From contig JAHBWD010000013.1 of assembly GCA_019637175.1 (NCBI GenBank), forward strand, positions 109,703 through 173,702: a stretch of 64,000 bases of DNA. Reading direction: 5' to 3'. Positions within the stretch are counted from its first letter, which is position 1, and each line of letters opens with the position of its first letter. The notes under the pieces were generated by a model. The model saw nothing but the letters and a program-made list of their open reading frames with translations, was not told where the DNA came from and did not search any database. Origin of the DNA: Labilithrix sp. (GTDB lineage: Bacteria; Myxococcota_A; Polyangia; Polyangiales; Polyangiaceae). Positions 17,215 to 25,299 of this stretch are shown in pieces. A program made the position numbers and the translations under genes.

Positions 17215-17993
17215 GCGCGCTCGGCCTGACGGACCATCAGCAGGCGATCGCGGATCGCGCGCTCGCCGAAGAGTCGGCGCGGCGCGAGCACGTCGTCGTG
17301 TACCTGAGCGGCGCGCACGCCTACGGCTTCCCGTCGCCCGACAGCGATCTCGATCTCAAGGCGATCCACGCCGCCTCGGCGCGATCGCTGCTCGGCCTCA
17401 CGCCGCCGGCGCTCACCTTCGATCGCGCGGAAATCATCGAGGGGGTCGAGATCGACTACACGTCGAACGAGCTCGCGCACGCGCTCTCCGGCATCTTGCT
17501 CGGCAACGGAAACTTCCTCGAGCGCGTCCTCGGCCGCACCTTCGTCACGACCTCGACGATGCACGACGAGCTGCGGCCGCTCGTGCGGTCGTGCCTGAGC
17601 CGCCGCGTGCACAAGCACTATCGAGGCTTCGCCGCGAACCAGCAGAGGGCGCTCGAGAAGGAGCCGACGGTGAAGAAGCTCCTCTACGTGCTCCGCACCG
17701 CGCTCACGGGCACGCACCTCTTGACGCGCGGCGAGCTCGAGACGGATCTCACGCTGCTCGTCGACGACTACGAGCTCGGCGACGCGCGCGCGCTCGTCGC
17801 CGCCAAGCGCGCGGGAGAGCGCACCGCCGCCGATCCGGCGCTCCTCGAGGCGTGGCGGCCGCGCCTCGACGCCGCGCTCCGCGGGCTGGATCACGCGCTC
17901 GCGTCGAGCGTCCTCCCCGAGGCGCCGCCCGAAGACGCGGCGCGCGCGCTCGAGGCGTGGCTCGTCGACACCCGCTGCGCGCGTCTCGCGTGA
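17211..17993 (+). CDS. Predicted nucleotidyltransferase, second member (PF10127-like)
   Basis: This 260-aa protein has the nucleotidyltransferase motif SGAHAYGFPSPDSDLDLK near residue 30, with the G-A-H-A-Y-G turn followed by DSDLD for metal binding. The helical rest contains NELAHALSGILLGNGNFLE and KLLYVLRTALTGTHLL. The start is taken as TTG at 17211, which overlaps the preceding lipoprotein stop as TTGA. There is no ATG or GTG upstream of the motif in this frame, and the nearest later GTG would cut the core. The substrate is unknown. It is shorter than the member at 9686-10939 and lacks its N-terminal domain. Confidence 0.75.
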   Translation: MSALGLTDHQQAIADRALAEESARREHVVVYLSGAHAYGFPSPDSDLDLKAIHAASARSLLGLTPPALTFDRAEIIEGVEIDYTSNELAHALSGILLGNGNFLERVLGRTFVTTSTMHDELRPLVRSCLSRRVHKHYRGFAANQQRALEKEPTVKKLLYVLRTALTGTHLLTRGELETDLTLLVDDYELGDARALVAAKRAGERTAADPALLEAWRPRLDAALRGLDHALASSVLPEAPPEDAARALEAWLVDTRCARLA

Positions 17994-18001
17994 ACGATAC
18001 G

Positions 18002-18049
18002 AAAGCAGACGCCGCGATCCTCGCCTGGAGGATCGCGGCGTCTTGCTTT
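18002..18049. terminator. Strong bidirectional intrinsic terminator
   Basis: A perfect 15-bp stem (GACGCCGCGATCCTC at 18008-18022 and its complement at 18028-18042) closes a 5-base loop. The stem extends through AAAGCA on the left and TTGCTTT on the right with one bulged T. The A-run and T-run on either side make it usable in both directions. It lies between the convergent genes ending at 17993 and 18075. Confidence 0.88.
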
Positions 18050-18074
18050 GGCGCTGAATCAGAGTCGTGAGCGG

Positions 18075-21000
18075 TCAGTCGTCGCTGCTCCCACCTCCTC
18101 CCCCGAGCGGGCCGTCGAGGACGCGGCCGATCTGGCGGACGGCGTCGAGCAGCCCGATGTAACGGCGGAAGCGGAGGGCCGCGTCGGCCGACGTCGCGAT
18201 CGGGCGGCCGCTCGCGTCGAGCTCGAGGATCGGCTGGCCCTTCTCGTCGAAGACGGGCTTGCCCGTCGCGTCCTTCTTCTGGGCGTACGCCTGCACGAGG
18301 AGCTGGTTCGCTCGTCCGAGCATGCGCGAGCCGATGCCGTGGTCGACCGCCTTGCCGTCGACGAGATCGTCGCCGTACTTGGCCGCGACCCACGCGTAGC
18401 CGCTCACCGGATCGGTGAAGCGAACCTCACGCGTGCCGGGCACGACGGGCGCGCGGTCGCCGTCGATCCAGAGGCGCATCTTGTTCACGAGCGTCATGTC
18501 GCTCGAGAGCCGCGAGAAGATCGCGCCGTAAAGCGCCATCGCGAGCTGCTGCTTGTAGCCGACGTTCGGGAACACGATGCGCGCGTTCTGCGGCCTGGCG
18601 ATCGCCTTCTCGGCGATGTTGAGGCCGGAGAGACCCGCGCTGGCGTCGCCGACGACGTGAGGCGCGATCGACTCCCAGTCCTCCGACAAGAGGCCGCCGA
18701 GCATGCGGTCGACGCCGTCGGGCAGGTCGCTGCGGAAGCTGATCATGACGTCGCGTCCGTCGAGGTAGTTCTCTCGCGCGACGGTGAACAGCGTCGGTCG
18801 AGGGTCGACGAGCTGCATCATCGCGAGAGACTTCTCCGTCTCGTAGCCCGCGTGGTGGACGTACTTCTGGTAGTCCCACGAGCCGCCCTTCTCGTTCTCG
18901 AAGTCGACGGCGATGTAGCGCGCGTCGCTGACGCCGAGGGTGAACGGGTTGCCGAGGCTCGTGCCGCCGCGCGGGGCGAGGTCGAAGACCGTGCGGCCGC
19001 CGGGCGCCGTGTGCGTCGCGTTGGGGACGTAGTCGCCCGGCTCCGGCATCAGCGCGGCGCGCTGGATGAAGGAGAAGATGTCGGACTGCGCCATCACGTA
19101 AGGGCGGGCGCCGTCGTCGCTCGTGAGCTCCTTGGCGTCGGAGCGCGCGAGATCGAGCGCGATCTGCCAGTGGTACGCGCGGAGGCGGCCGAAGTACTGC
19201 GAGGCCGTCGACTGCGGGAGGAACTCGTCGATCCACTCGCGGTCGCCGCGGCGGAAGTACGACCACGGGTAGCGCAGCTCGAACGACTTCACGAGGTTCT
19301 GGGTGAGCTCGTAGATGTCGGCGCCCGCGTCCATCATCGTCGTGTGCATGTAGCCGCCCGAGCCGTACTGCTCGCCCCAGCGGTAGTTCCAGCGGACGCG
19401 ATCCTTGCCGTCGACGTCCTTCACGTGCCACTTCACGAGCTGGAGATCGATGCGCGGGTGCGTGTCGGTCTGGAAGTCGTCGAACGCCCAGTGGTCTTTC
19501 GGCGGCGGCGCGCAGACCTTGCCGTGCACGATGCGCCACGCGTTCTGCGCCTTCTCCTCCTCGGTCGCCGGGCGGCAGTCGCGCGCGGCGTCGAAGATCT
19601 TCATCAGGCGCGCCGTCGTCGTGTAGTGCGTGCCGATCTGGTTGCCGTTGATGACGAGATCGCGCTCCTGGAGCTGGGTGAAGTTCTTGACGCCGAAGTC
19701 CGCCTGCTGATCGAGCGGCATGTGCTTGTCGTCGAACGTCTCGATGACGCGCCCGTAGAGCACCTTCATCGCGTGCTGGTCGTACGTCCCGAGGCCGACG
19801 GACTCGCCGCCGCGCTCGATCTGGTACTCCATCGTCGAGGTGTTCGCGAAGTAGTCGATGCCGGGGCGCGACTCGCCTGCGAGGCCTTGCTCGTCGCGCG
19901 TCTCGGGATCGAGGTAGCGCGGGCCCATGCACGAGTCTTCGTCGCCCGCGCGCGGGTTCTTGCACGCCGCGAGCGATTTGCCCTCGTTCGTGCGGAGCTG
20001 CCAGTACTGCGGGTTGTAGTTCGGCGCGTCCCAGCTCGAGGCGAAGTTGTGACGGAGGCCGATCGAGTGGCCGATCTCGTGCAGGCCGATGCCCTTGATC
20101 GTCTCGCGCACCAGATCTTCGTAGATCTTCTCGCCGCGCTCCTGCGGCGAGAGGCTCCCGTACTTGTTCCTGAAGAAGCCGGCGAGCGACGTGAGGTAGA
20201 GGCTGCCCGTCCCCGAGTTCTGGGCCTCGTGGAAGCAGGCGCCGCGCGCCGCCATGTCTTCGTTCCACCACGCGCGCATCGCCTCGACGCGCGCCGGTTC
20301 CATGCCCCGGAGGGGCGCGGCGAGATCGTCGGGCATCTGGATGCCCGCCGCCTTCACCTTGTTCGCCATGGCGTCGAACTGCGCCATGTCGTTCAGGAAG
20401 TGCCTGCCGTCGACCACGCTCTTCGCCTTCGCGATCGAGTCGAAGCGCGCGCGCTCGAACGACGTCGCGTTCGCGATCGGCCGCGCCGCGATCGATCCGT
20501 GGAGGTGATCGAGGTCGATCGCCGCGGTCTTCGCCGCGAGCTCCTCGGGCGTCTTCGCGGTGAGGAAGCCCTCGGGCGCCGTCGCGCCGTCGCGCATCAT
20601 GCGGCCGTAGCGCTCGGCGGGGACGCCGTTCAAGATGTCGTCCATCTTCAGATCGCCGAGCGCGATCTGGATGATGTCGCGCTGCTGCGCCGCCGCGCGC
20701 GTCGCCGATCGGCCCATGACGGTGGCCGTCGCGCCGAACGTCTCTCCGGTGACCGGATCCGGCGGGTTCCAACCCACGCCGCCGTAGCGCGCGCGTGACT
20801 CGTAGGGCCAGTAGATGAGGAAGTTCTTACGGATGTCGCCGAGGCGCGTCTTGTTCCCGGCCTTGCCGCAGATCTCCTCCGGATCGTACGCGCGCACGGG
20901 GTTGTGGCACACGTAGAAGCCGGGCTTGCCTTCGTCGATCGCCTGGGCCTTCGGCTTGTCGGTGAGCCAGCCGCCGACGGTGACCATCTGCTTGCCCGCG

Positions 21001-22394
21001 GGCGTCGCGTCGCTCTCGAAGAGCTCGGCGTGGCACTCGGCGCGGCTGCCGTCTTTCGTCCGGCGGCACTCGACCTCTCGGCGATAGGCGACCGCGACGT
21101 CGATGAGCTGCGCCCAGGCGACGCCCATCTCCTCGAGCGTGCCGTGGCGGACGACCTTGCCGTCGGCGTCGAGCGTGTCTTGGAACGCGTCGGGCGCCTC
21201 CTTGTTCAAGTGGTAGGCGATCGTCTTCACGGCGCGATCGCGGACGGGCAGCGTGCACTTGCGGACGGACAGATCGCACTGCGATCCCTCGTGCCCGCCG
21301 TAGCCGGTGATCGCGTTCTCGCACGCGTCGGCCGTGCCGTTGCGGTCGGCGTCTTCGTTGCTCGCGCAGGTCGCGCTCTGGTGGCTCTTCTTCCAGATGT
21401 TGTGAATCGACTTGAGCCGGTGCGTCTGCGCGTCGGTGAAGCCGTACTGCGGATCCCAGTTGGTGCGCGCCGATCCGAGCCACGGGTTGAAGCCGTCGCC
21501 TTGACCGCCGGTGTTCCCGACGACGTCCTTCCACTGGTAGTTGTCCTCGAAGGGCTCGAAGTCTTCGTCGGCCTGAACGCGCGCGAAGCTCGTGCGAACG
21601 ATGGCCTCCTGCGGGTTGCAGTCGTAGGTCGAAGTCCCGGTGAAGAAGCTGACGAGCACGCAGCGCGGGAGCGCGCCCCAGGAGAACCGGATCTCGTCGG
21701 GCTCGATCGTGAACTTGTTGGTCACGTCGAGGTAGCCCGCGTCGACCTCGACGTGCGGCGCGTCTTCCGAGTCGGGATCGGTGACGTTGTACTCGACCGG
21801 CGTGACCCTGGCGGTCTTGAAGAAGCGGGACTGATCGTTGGTCGAGTCGACGAGGTTGCGCGACCAGTCGACGCGCATGTATTCGCGATCGTTCCACGGC
21901 CTGTCGGAGGTGTTCTCGACGACGACGTTGCTCTCTTCGCCCGTCGTCGGGTTGTACTCGCGGCGGATGTCGAAGTGGGTCGTGATCCGGAACGCGGCGA
22001 CGATCGTGCCGTTCGCGACGTTCGTGACGCTCTTGTCGGTGCTGCCGGCGGCGGCGGAGCCGGGCACGCCGCGGTTGTCGGCGCCGGGGGACTCCTGATA
22101 CGCGCGTCGCCCGATGAGCATTCCTTCGGTGACTTCCCATCGAATGCGATCGACGGCGGAGAACTCGCCGATGCCGTACTCGCTCTGGCCGACCGAGCCG
22201 CCGACGACGAACGACTTCATCCGGAACTCCGGATCGTCTTCCGCGCTCTTCAGATCGGCTCCGAGGAAGAAGCTCTTCGGCAGCGCGTTGGGCTGCACGC
22301 GATTGATGGGATCACGCTCGGCAGCACACCCGGCGGCGAAGCAAGCCGAGGCTGCGAGCAACACGAGGCCCGTACGGGCCAGAAGCGTGCGCAT
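18075..22394 (-). CDS. Very large metzincin-like zinc metalloprotease lipoprotein
   Basis: This is a 1439-aa exported protein. The ATG at 22394 follows AAAGGAA and opens a signal peptide ending in FAAGC. A zinc-binding HEIGHSIGLRH stands at residues 772-782, with His772, Glu773, His776 and His782 in the HExxHxxGxxH spacing. A possible Met-turn (NTSTMEY) stands about 80 residues later. The first 400 residues contain beta-rich segments and several Cys. The spacing says metzincin-like. The overall size and lack of a recognised prodomain set it apart from ordinary members. It is probably anchored in the outer membrane and may digest external protein or remodel the surface. Confidence 0.83.
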   Translation of the reverse strand: MRTLLARTGLVLLAASACFAAGCAAERDPINRVQPNALPKSFFLGADLKSAEDDPEFRMKSFVVGGSVGQSEYGIGEFSAVDRIRWEVTEGMLIGRRAYQESPGADNRGVPGSAAAGSTDKSVTNVANGTIVAAFRITTHFDIRREYNPTTGEESNVVVENTSDRPWNDREYMRVDWSRNLVDSTNDQSRFFKTARVTPVEYNVTDPDSEDAPHVEVDAGYLDVTNKFTIEPDEIRFSWGALPRCVLVSFFTGTSTYDCNPQEAIVRTSFARVQADEDFEPFEDNYQWKDVVGNTGGQGDGFNPWLGSARTNWDPQYGFTDAQTHRLKSIHNIWKKSHQSATCASNEDADRNGTADACENAITGYGGHEGSQCDLSVRKCTLPVRDRAVKTIAYHLNKEAPDAFQDTLDADGKVVRHGTLEEMGVAWAQLIDVAVAYRREVECRRTKDGSRAECHAELFESDATPAGKQMVTVGGWLTDKPKAQAIDEGKPGFYVCHNPVRAYDPEEICGKAGNKTRLGDIRKNFLIYWPYESRARYGGVGWNPPDPVTGETFGATATVMGRSATRAAAQQRDIIQIALGDLKMDDILNGVPAERYGRMMRDGATAPEGFLTAKTPEELAAKTAAIDLDHLHGSIAARPIANATSFERARFDSIAKAKSVVDGRHFLNDMAQFDAMANKVKAAGIQMPDDLAAPLRGMEPARVEAMRAWWNEDMAARGACFHEAQNSGTGSLYLTSLAGFFRNKYGSLSPQERGEKIYEDLVRETIKGIGLHEIGHSIGLRHNFASSWDAPNYNPQYWQLRTNEGKSLAACKNPRAGDEDSCMGPRYLDPETRDEQGLAGESRPGIDYFANTSTMEYQIERGGESVGLGTYDQHAMKVLYGRVIETFDDKHMPLDQQADFGVKNFTQLQERDLVINGNQIGTHYTTTARLMKIFDAARDCRPATEEEKAQNAWRIVHGKVCAPPPKDHWAFDDFQTDTHPRIDLQLVKWHVKDVDGKDRVRWNYRWGEQYGSGGYMHTTMMDAGADIYELTQNLVKSFELRYPWSYFRRGDREWIDEFLPQSTASQYFGRLRAYHWQIALDLARSDAKELTSDDGARPYVMAQSDIFSFIQRAALMPEPGDYVPNATHTAPGGRTVFDLAPRGGTSLGNPFTLGVSDARYIAVDFENEKGGSWDYQKYVHHAGYETEKSLAMMQLVDPRPTLFTVARENYLDGRDVMISFRSDLPDGVDRMLGGLLSEDWESIAPHVVGDASAGLSGLNIAEKAIARPQNARIVFPNVGYKQQLAMALYGAIFSRLSSDMTLVNKMRLWIDGDRAPVVPGTREVRFTDPVSGYAWVAAKYGDDLVDGKAVDHGIGSRMLGRANQLLVQAYAQKKDATGKPVFDEKGQPILELDASGRPIATSADAALRFRRYIGLLDAVRQIGRVLDGPLGGGGGSSDD

Positions 22395-22450
22395 GGCCGT
22401 TCCTTTCGATGAAGATGTCCCTCCGAGAACCACGTGCAGCCACCGGCGGG

Positions 22451-22536
22451 GCCCAGCCGTCTGCGGCTGGGCGTTGGCAAGTGGCCGCATACGGAGGTCG
22501 GTGAGCGCTTACGCAAGGGCTGGACCAACTCCAGCC
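22451..22536 (-). promoter_or_regulatory. Two perfect hairpins in the leader of the metalloprotease gene
   Basis: GCCCAGCCG/CGGCTGGGC (22451-22472) forms a 9-bp stem with a TCTG tetraloop. GGCTGGA/TCCAGCC (22518-22536) forms a 7-bp stem with a 5-base loop. Both lie 57-142 bases upstream of the ATG at 22394, in the 220-base gap after pcm. The two stems share a GGCTGG core, so they could pair with each other as alternatives. They could mark a structured leader, an attenuator or a factor-dependent terminator of pcm. No T-run follows either one. Confidence 0.4.
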
Positions 22537-22614
22537 GATCGCGGATCGCCCGCAAAAATAGGCGCGCTCGCGGCCGCGCGCGGCGCGCGCGTAAAGGACG
22601 TAACTACGGACGCG

Positions 22615-23262
22615 TTAGGAACGACTCTCCGAGCGCACCATCGGGACGAAGCGGACGGCGCCGAGATCTTCGCGCACGAGGCGGCCGCCTCTTCGCTGGT
22701 GGCGCTCGAGGCGCTGGTCGCGGGTCTGTGGTCCGACGGGGACGACGAGGAGGCCGCCCTCGGCGAGCTGCGCGGCGAGCGCCTCGGGGAGGTGCTCGGG
22801 CGCGGCCGTGACGACGATTCGATCGAACGGCGCGCGCGAGGGCAGGCCGCTCCATCCGTCGCCGACGTGGACGTGCACGTTGCCGCAGCCGAGATCGGCG
22901 AGCGCGCTCCGCGCCCGCTCGGCGAGCGCGGGGATCACCTCGACGGTGTCGACCTCGCCGGCGAGGCGCGAGAGCACCGCGGACTGGTAGCCCGAGCCCG
23001 TGCCGATCTCGAGGATGCGCTCGTCGCCGCAGAGCGCGAGCGCCTCGCTCATCAGGCCCACCACCGTGGGCTGCGAGATCGTGGCGCCGTAGCCGATCGG
23101 CAGGGGATGGTCGGCGTACGCGTCGGAGAGCGGATGCTCGGGGACGAAGCGATGGCGGGGCACGACGCGCATCGCGTCGAGCACGCGAGGATCGTGCACC
23201 TCGCGGGCGACGACGCCGACGAGCGCTTCGCGGAGAGCCGACGCTTCGTCGTCGTTGGCCAT
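22615..23262 (-). CDS. pcm: Protein-L-isoaspartate O-methyltransferase
   Basis: This 215-aa SAM-dependent methyltransferase repairs damaged aspartyl residues by methylating L-isoaspartate. I chose the ATG at 23262 because AAGGAG precedes it by seven bases. Motif I is ILEIGTGSGYQSAVLSRLA (about residues 80-98). PIGYGATISQPTVVGLM upstream is the family signature, and FDRIVVTAAPEHLP gives the post-II motif. The length matches the family. It is divergent from the crotonase gene, with 71 bases between them. Confidence 0.93.
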   Translation of the reverse strand: MANDDEASALREALVGVVAREVHDPRVLDAMRVVPRHRFVPEHPLSDAYADHPLPIGYGATISQPTVVGLMSEALALCGDERILEIGTGSGYQSAVLSRLAGEVDTVEVIPALAERARSALADLGCGNVHVHVGDGWSGLPSRAPFDRIVVTAAPEHLPEALAAQLAEGGLLVVPVGPQTRDQRLERHQRRGGRLVREDLGAVRFVPMVRSESRS

Positions 23263-23333
23263 GGGACGCTCCTTCGCAAGGGCTGCGCCACGTGCCCGCC
23301 CGCGCGCTCGTGCTCGTGTAGCATGCCTGGCCC

Positions 23334-24242
23334 ATGGAACGCCTGACAACGATGACCTACGCGAAAGACGGCCGCATCGCGCGGATCACGCTCGATCGCC
23401 CGGAGCGCGGCAACGGCATCACCTTCGACATGCCGCGCGAGCTCGCGGCCTGCGTCGAGCGCGCGAACCTCGACCCTGGCGTGCACGTCATCGCCCTGTC
23501 GGGAAACGGCAAGGGCTTCTGTGGCGGCTATGACCTGGTCATGAGCGCAGAGCAGCGCTTCGACGAGGGCGGCGCGGCCGCCCCGGGAGGTCCGCTCGAT
23601 CCGAGGGTCGTCCTCGAGAACCACGATCCGAACGAGACGTGGGATCCGATGGTCGACTTCCAGATGATGAGCCGCAACGTCCGCGGTTTCATGAGCCTCT
23701 TCCACTCCGACAAGCCCGTTGTGTGTAAAGTGCATGGATTCTGCGTGGCGGGCGGGACCGACATGGCGCTCTGCTCCGATCTGCTCGTCATCGAGGACGT
23801 CGCCAAGATCGGCTATCCGCCCGCGCGCGTCTGGGGCGTGCCCACCACGGCGGTGTGGGCGTATCGCATCGGGATCGAGAAGGCCAAGCGCCTCCTCTTC
23901 ACGGGCGACTGCCTCTCGGGCACGGAGGCGGTGACGTGGGGGCTCGCCACCGAGTGCGCGCCGCGCGCCGAGCTCGACGCGCGCTTCGAGTCGCTCCTCG
24001 GCCGCATCGCGCGCGTGCCCGTCAACCAGCTCGTCATGCACAAGCTGCTCGTCAACCAGACCGTGACGGCGATGGGGCTTCACACGACCCAGATCCTCGG
24101 CACCGTCTTCGACGGGGTCAGCCGTCACACGCGCGAGGGCTACGCGTTCCAGCAGCGCGCGGCGGAGGCCGGCTTCAAGCAAGCGGTCCGCGAGCGCGAC
24201 GAGCCGTTCGGCGATTTCGGCCCCTCGACCTTCAAGGGCTGA
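23334..24242 (+). CDS. Crotonase-fold (enoyl-CoA hydratase/isomerase family) protein
   Basis: This is a 302-aa crotonase superfamily protein. Both oxyanion-hole stretches are visible, GNGKGFCGGYDL and HGFCVAGGTDMALCSD. In the second, the residue aligned with rat hydratase Glu144 is Asp. Where Glu164 is expected (…FGQPE…) the protein has IGYPPARVW, so that Glu is absent. It also carries an insert near 75-100 (FDEGGAAAPGG). It probably binds an acyl-CoA thioester but is unlikely to be a standard hydratase. An isomerase, hydrolase or decarboxylase role is open. The ATG at 23334 is the first of the frame; a second, at 23352, is possible. Confidence 0.85.
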   Translation: MERLTTMTYAKDGRIARITLDRPERGNGITFDMPRELAACVERANLDPGVHVIALSGNGKGFCGGYDLVMSAEQRFDEGGAAAPGGPLDPRVVLENHDPNETWDPMVDFQMMSRNVRGFMSLFHSDKPVVCKVHGFCVAGGTDMALCSDLLVIEDVAKIGYPPARVWGVPTTAVWAYRIGIEKAKRLLFTGDCLSGTEAVTWGLATECAPRAELDARFESLLGRIARVPVNQLVMHKLLVNQTVTAMGLHTTQILGTVFDGVSRHTREGYAFQQRAAEAGFKQAVRERDEPFGDFGPSTFKG

Positions 24243-24439
24243 GACGGCTCGCGAGGGCTGAGCTACCGCAGATCGTTTTCGTGCCACGCCCCTTGACTAC
24301 GTTCGGGGGGAACACAGATTCCGGGGCATCCCTGGAGGCTCGGCCGATGCGGAGGCTCGGAGCTACGGGGCATGTCCAACCATGGGCGCGTCGCGCCCTC
24401 ATTTGCCGGGTCGGCCACCGACCCGAAAGGAGCCACTCC

Positions 24440-24898
24440 ATGCTTTCGCGACTGACCGACTTCGATCGCACGTTCGACGTCCTCGACGAGCTCCGGCGCC
24501 AGATGGATCGCGTGTGGAGCGATCTCGACGGCGCGTGGACCCCGAGCCCGCGCTCGACGCACTTCGCGGCGGCCGTCCCTCGCTTCAACGTCTTCGACGC
24601 GGGCGCGAGCCTCGTCGTCAGCGCCGATGTTCCCGGCCTCACCGAGAAAGATCTCGACGTGTCGCTCGAGGACGGCGTGCTCACGGTGAGCGGCGAGCGC
24701 AAGCCCGAGGCGCGCGAAGGGTTCGGCGTCCACCGCCGCGAGCGCGGCGCCGTCCGCTTCACGCGGAGCCTCGCCCTGCCGCTCAAGGTCGATCCCGAGA
24801 AGGCGACGGCGTCCGTCAAAGACGGCGTCCTCACCGTCACGCTGGCCAAGGCCCCCGAGGCGCGTCCGCGGCAGATCGCGGTCCGCGCGCACGGCTGA
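24440..24898 (+). CDS. Small heat-shock protein Hsp20 (alpha-crystallin)
   Basis: This 152-aa holdase-type chaperone has an alpha-crystallin domain at about 45-145 (PRFNVFDAGASLVVSADVPG, LDVSLEDGVLTVSGERK, FTRSLALPLKVD, VKDGVLTVTLAKA). It has an N-terminal helical arm starting MLSRLTDFDRTFDVLDELR. The ATG at 24440 follows AAAGGAG at proper spacing. A TTGACT box (24293-24298) lies in the 197-base upstream gap, but no good -10 follows, so the promoter is not settled. The next gene, 29 bases on, is another Hsp20. Confidence 0.93.
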   Translation: MLSRLTDFDRTFDVLDELRRQMDRVWSDLDGAWTPSPRSTHFAAAVPRFNVFDAGASLVVSADVPGLTEKDLDVSLEDGVLTVSGERKPEAREGFGVHRRERGAVRFTRSLALPLKVDPEKATASVKDGVLTVTLAKAPEARPRQIAVRAHG

Positions 24899-24927
24899 AC
24901 GCACCGGAAGATTTCTTGGAGGTCATC

Positions 24928-25290
24928 ATGAAGAACGAACTGACGAAGAGCACGAACGAAGAGCGATCCGCCGTCCGACCCCGCGTCGACGTCTACGAGA
25001 GCGAGAGGGAGTATCTGGTGGTCGCCGATCTCCCCGGCGTCGCGAAGGAGGCCGTCGAGGTGCACTTCGAGGGCGGCGAGCTCCGGCTCGAGGCGCGCCG
25101 CGAGAGCACGGCCGCGGGCACGCCGATCCTCGAGGAGTACCGCGCCGCCGACTACCGTCGCGCGTTCGCGATGCCCGACGGCATCGACGCGGAGAAGATC
25201 GAGGCGCAGCTCGAGAAGGGCGTCCTCACCGTGTCGCTACCGAAGATCGCGGCGAAGCGGCCGAGGCGGATCGAGATCCGTCCGAGCTGA
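24928..25290 (+). CDS. Second small heat-shock protein Hsp20
   Basis: This is a 120-aa Hsp20 with a very short N-terminal arm. The domain covers about 18-118 (RPRVDVYESEREYLVVADLP, VHFEGGELRLEARRES, LEKGVLTVSLPK). A good TTGGAGG precedes the ATG at 24928. The arm governs oligomer size and substrate binding in this family, so the two tandem proteins may form mixed oligomers. It ends nine bases before the convergent cydB stop, with no terminator between. Confidence 0.92.
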   Translation: MKNELTKSTNEERSAVRPRVDVYESEREYLVVADLPGVAKEAVEVHFEGGELRLEARRESTAAGTPILEEYRAADYRRAFAMPDGIDAEKIEAQLEKGVLTVSLPKIAAKRPRRIEIRPS

Positions 25291-25299
25291 CGCGGCCGC

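Noticed and set aside
18048..20798. Long plus-strand frame opposite the metalloprotease gene
   Set aside because: The composition is Arg/Val/Glu-rich without motifs, and the minus strand carries a signal peptide and HExxHxxGxxH.
24243..24439. Heat-shock (sigma-32 or CIRCE-type) promoter before the Hsp20 genes
   Set aside because: A TTGACT box is present, but neither a fitting -10 nor a CIRCE inverted repeat could be found.
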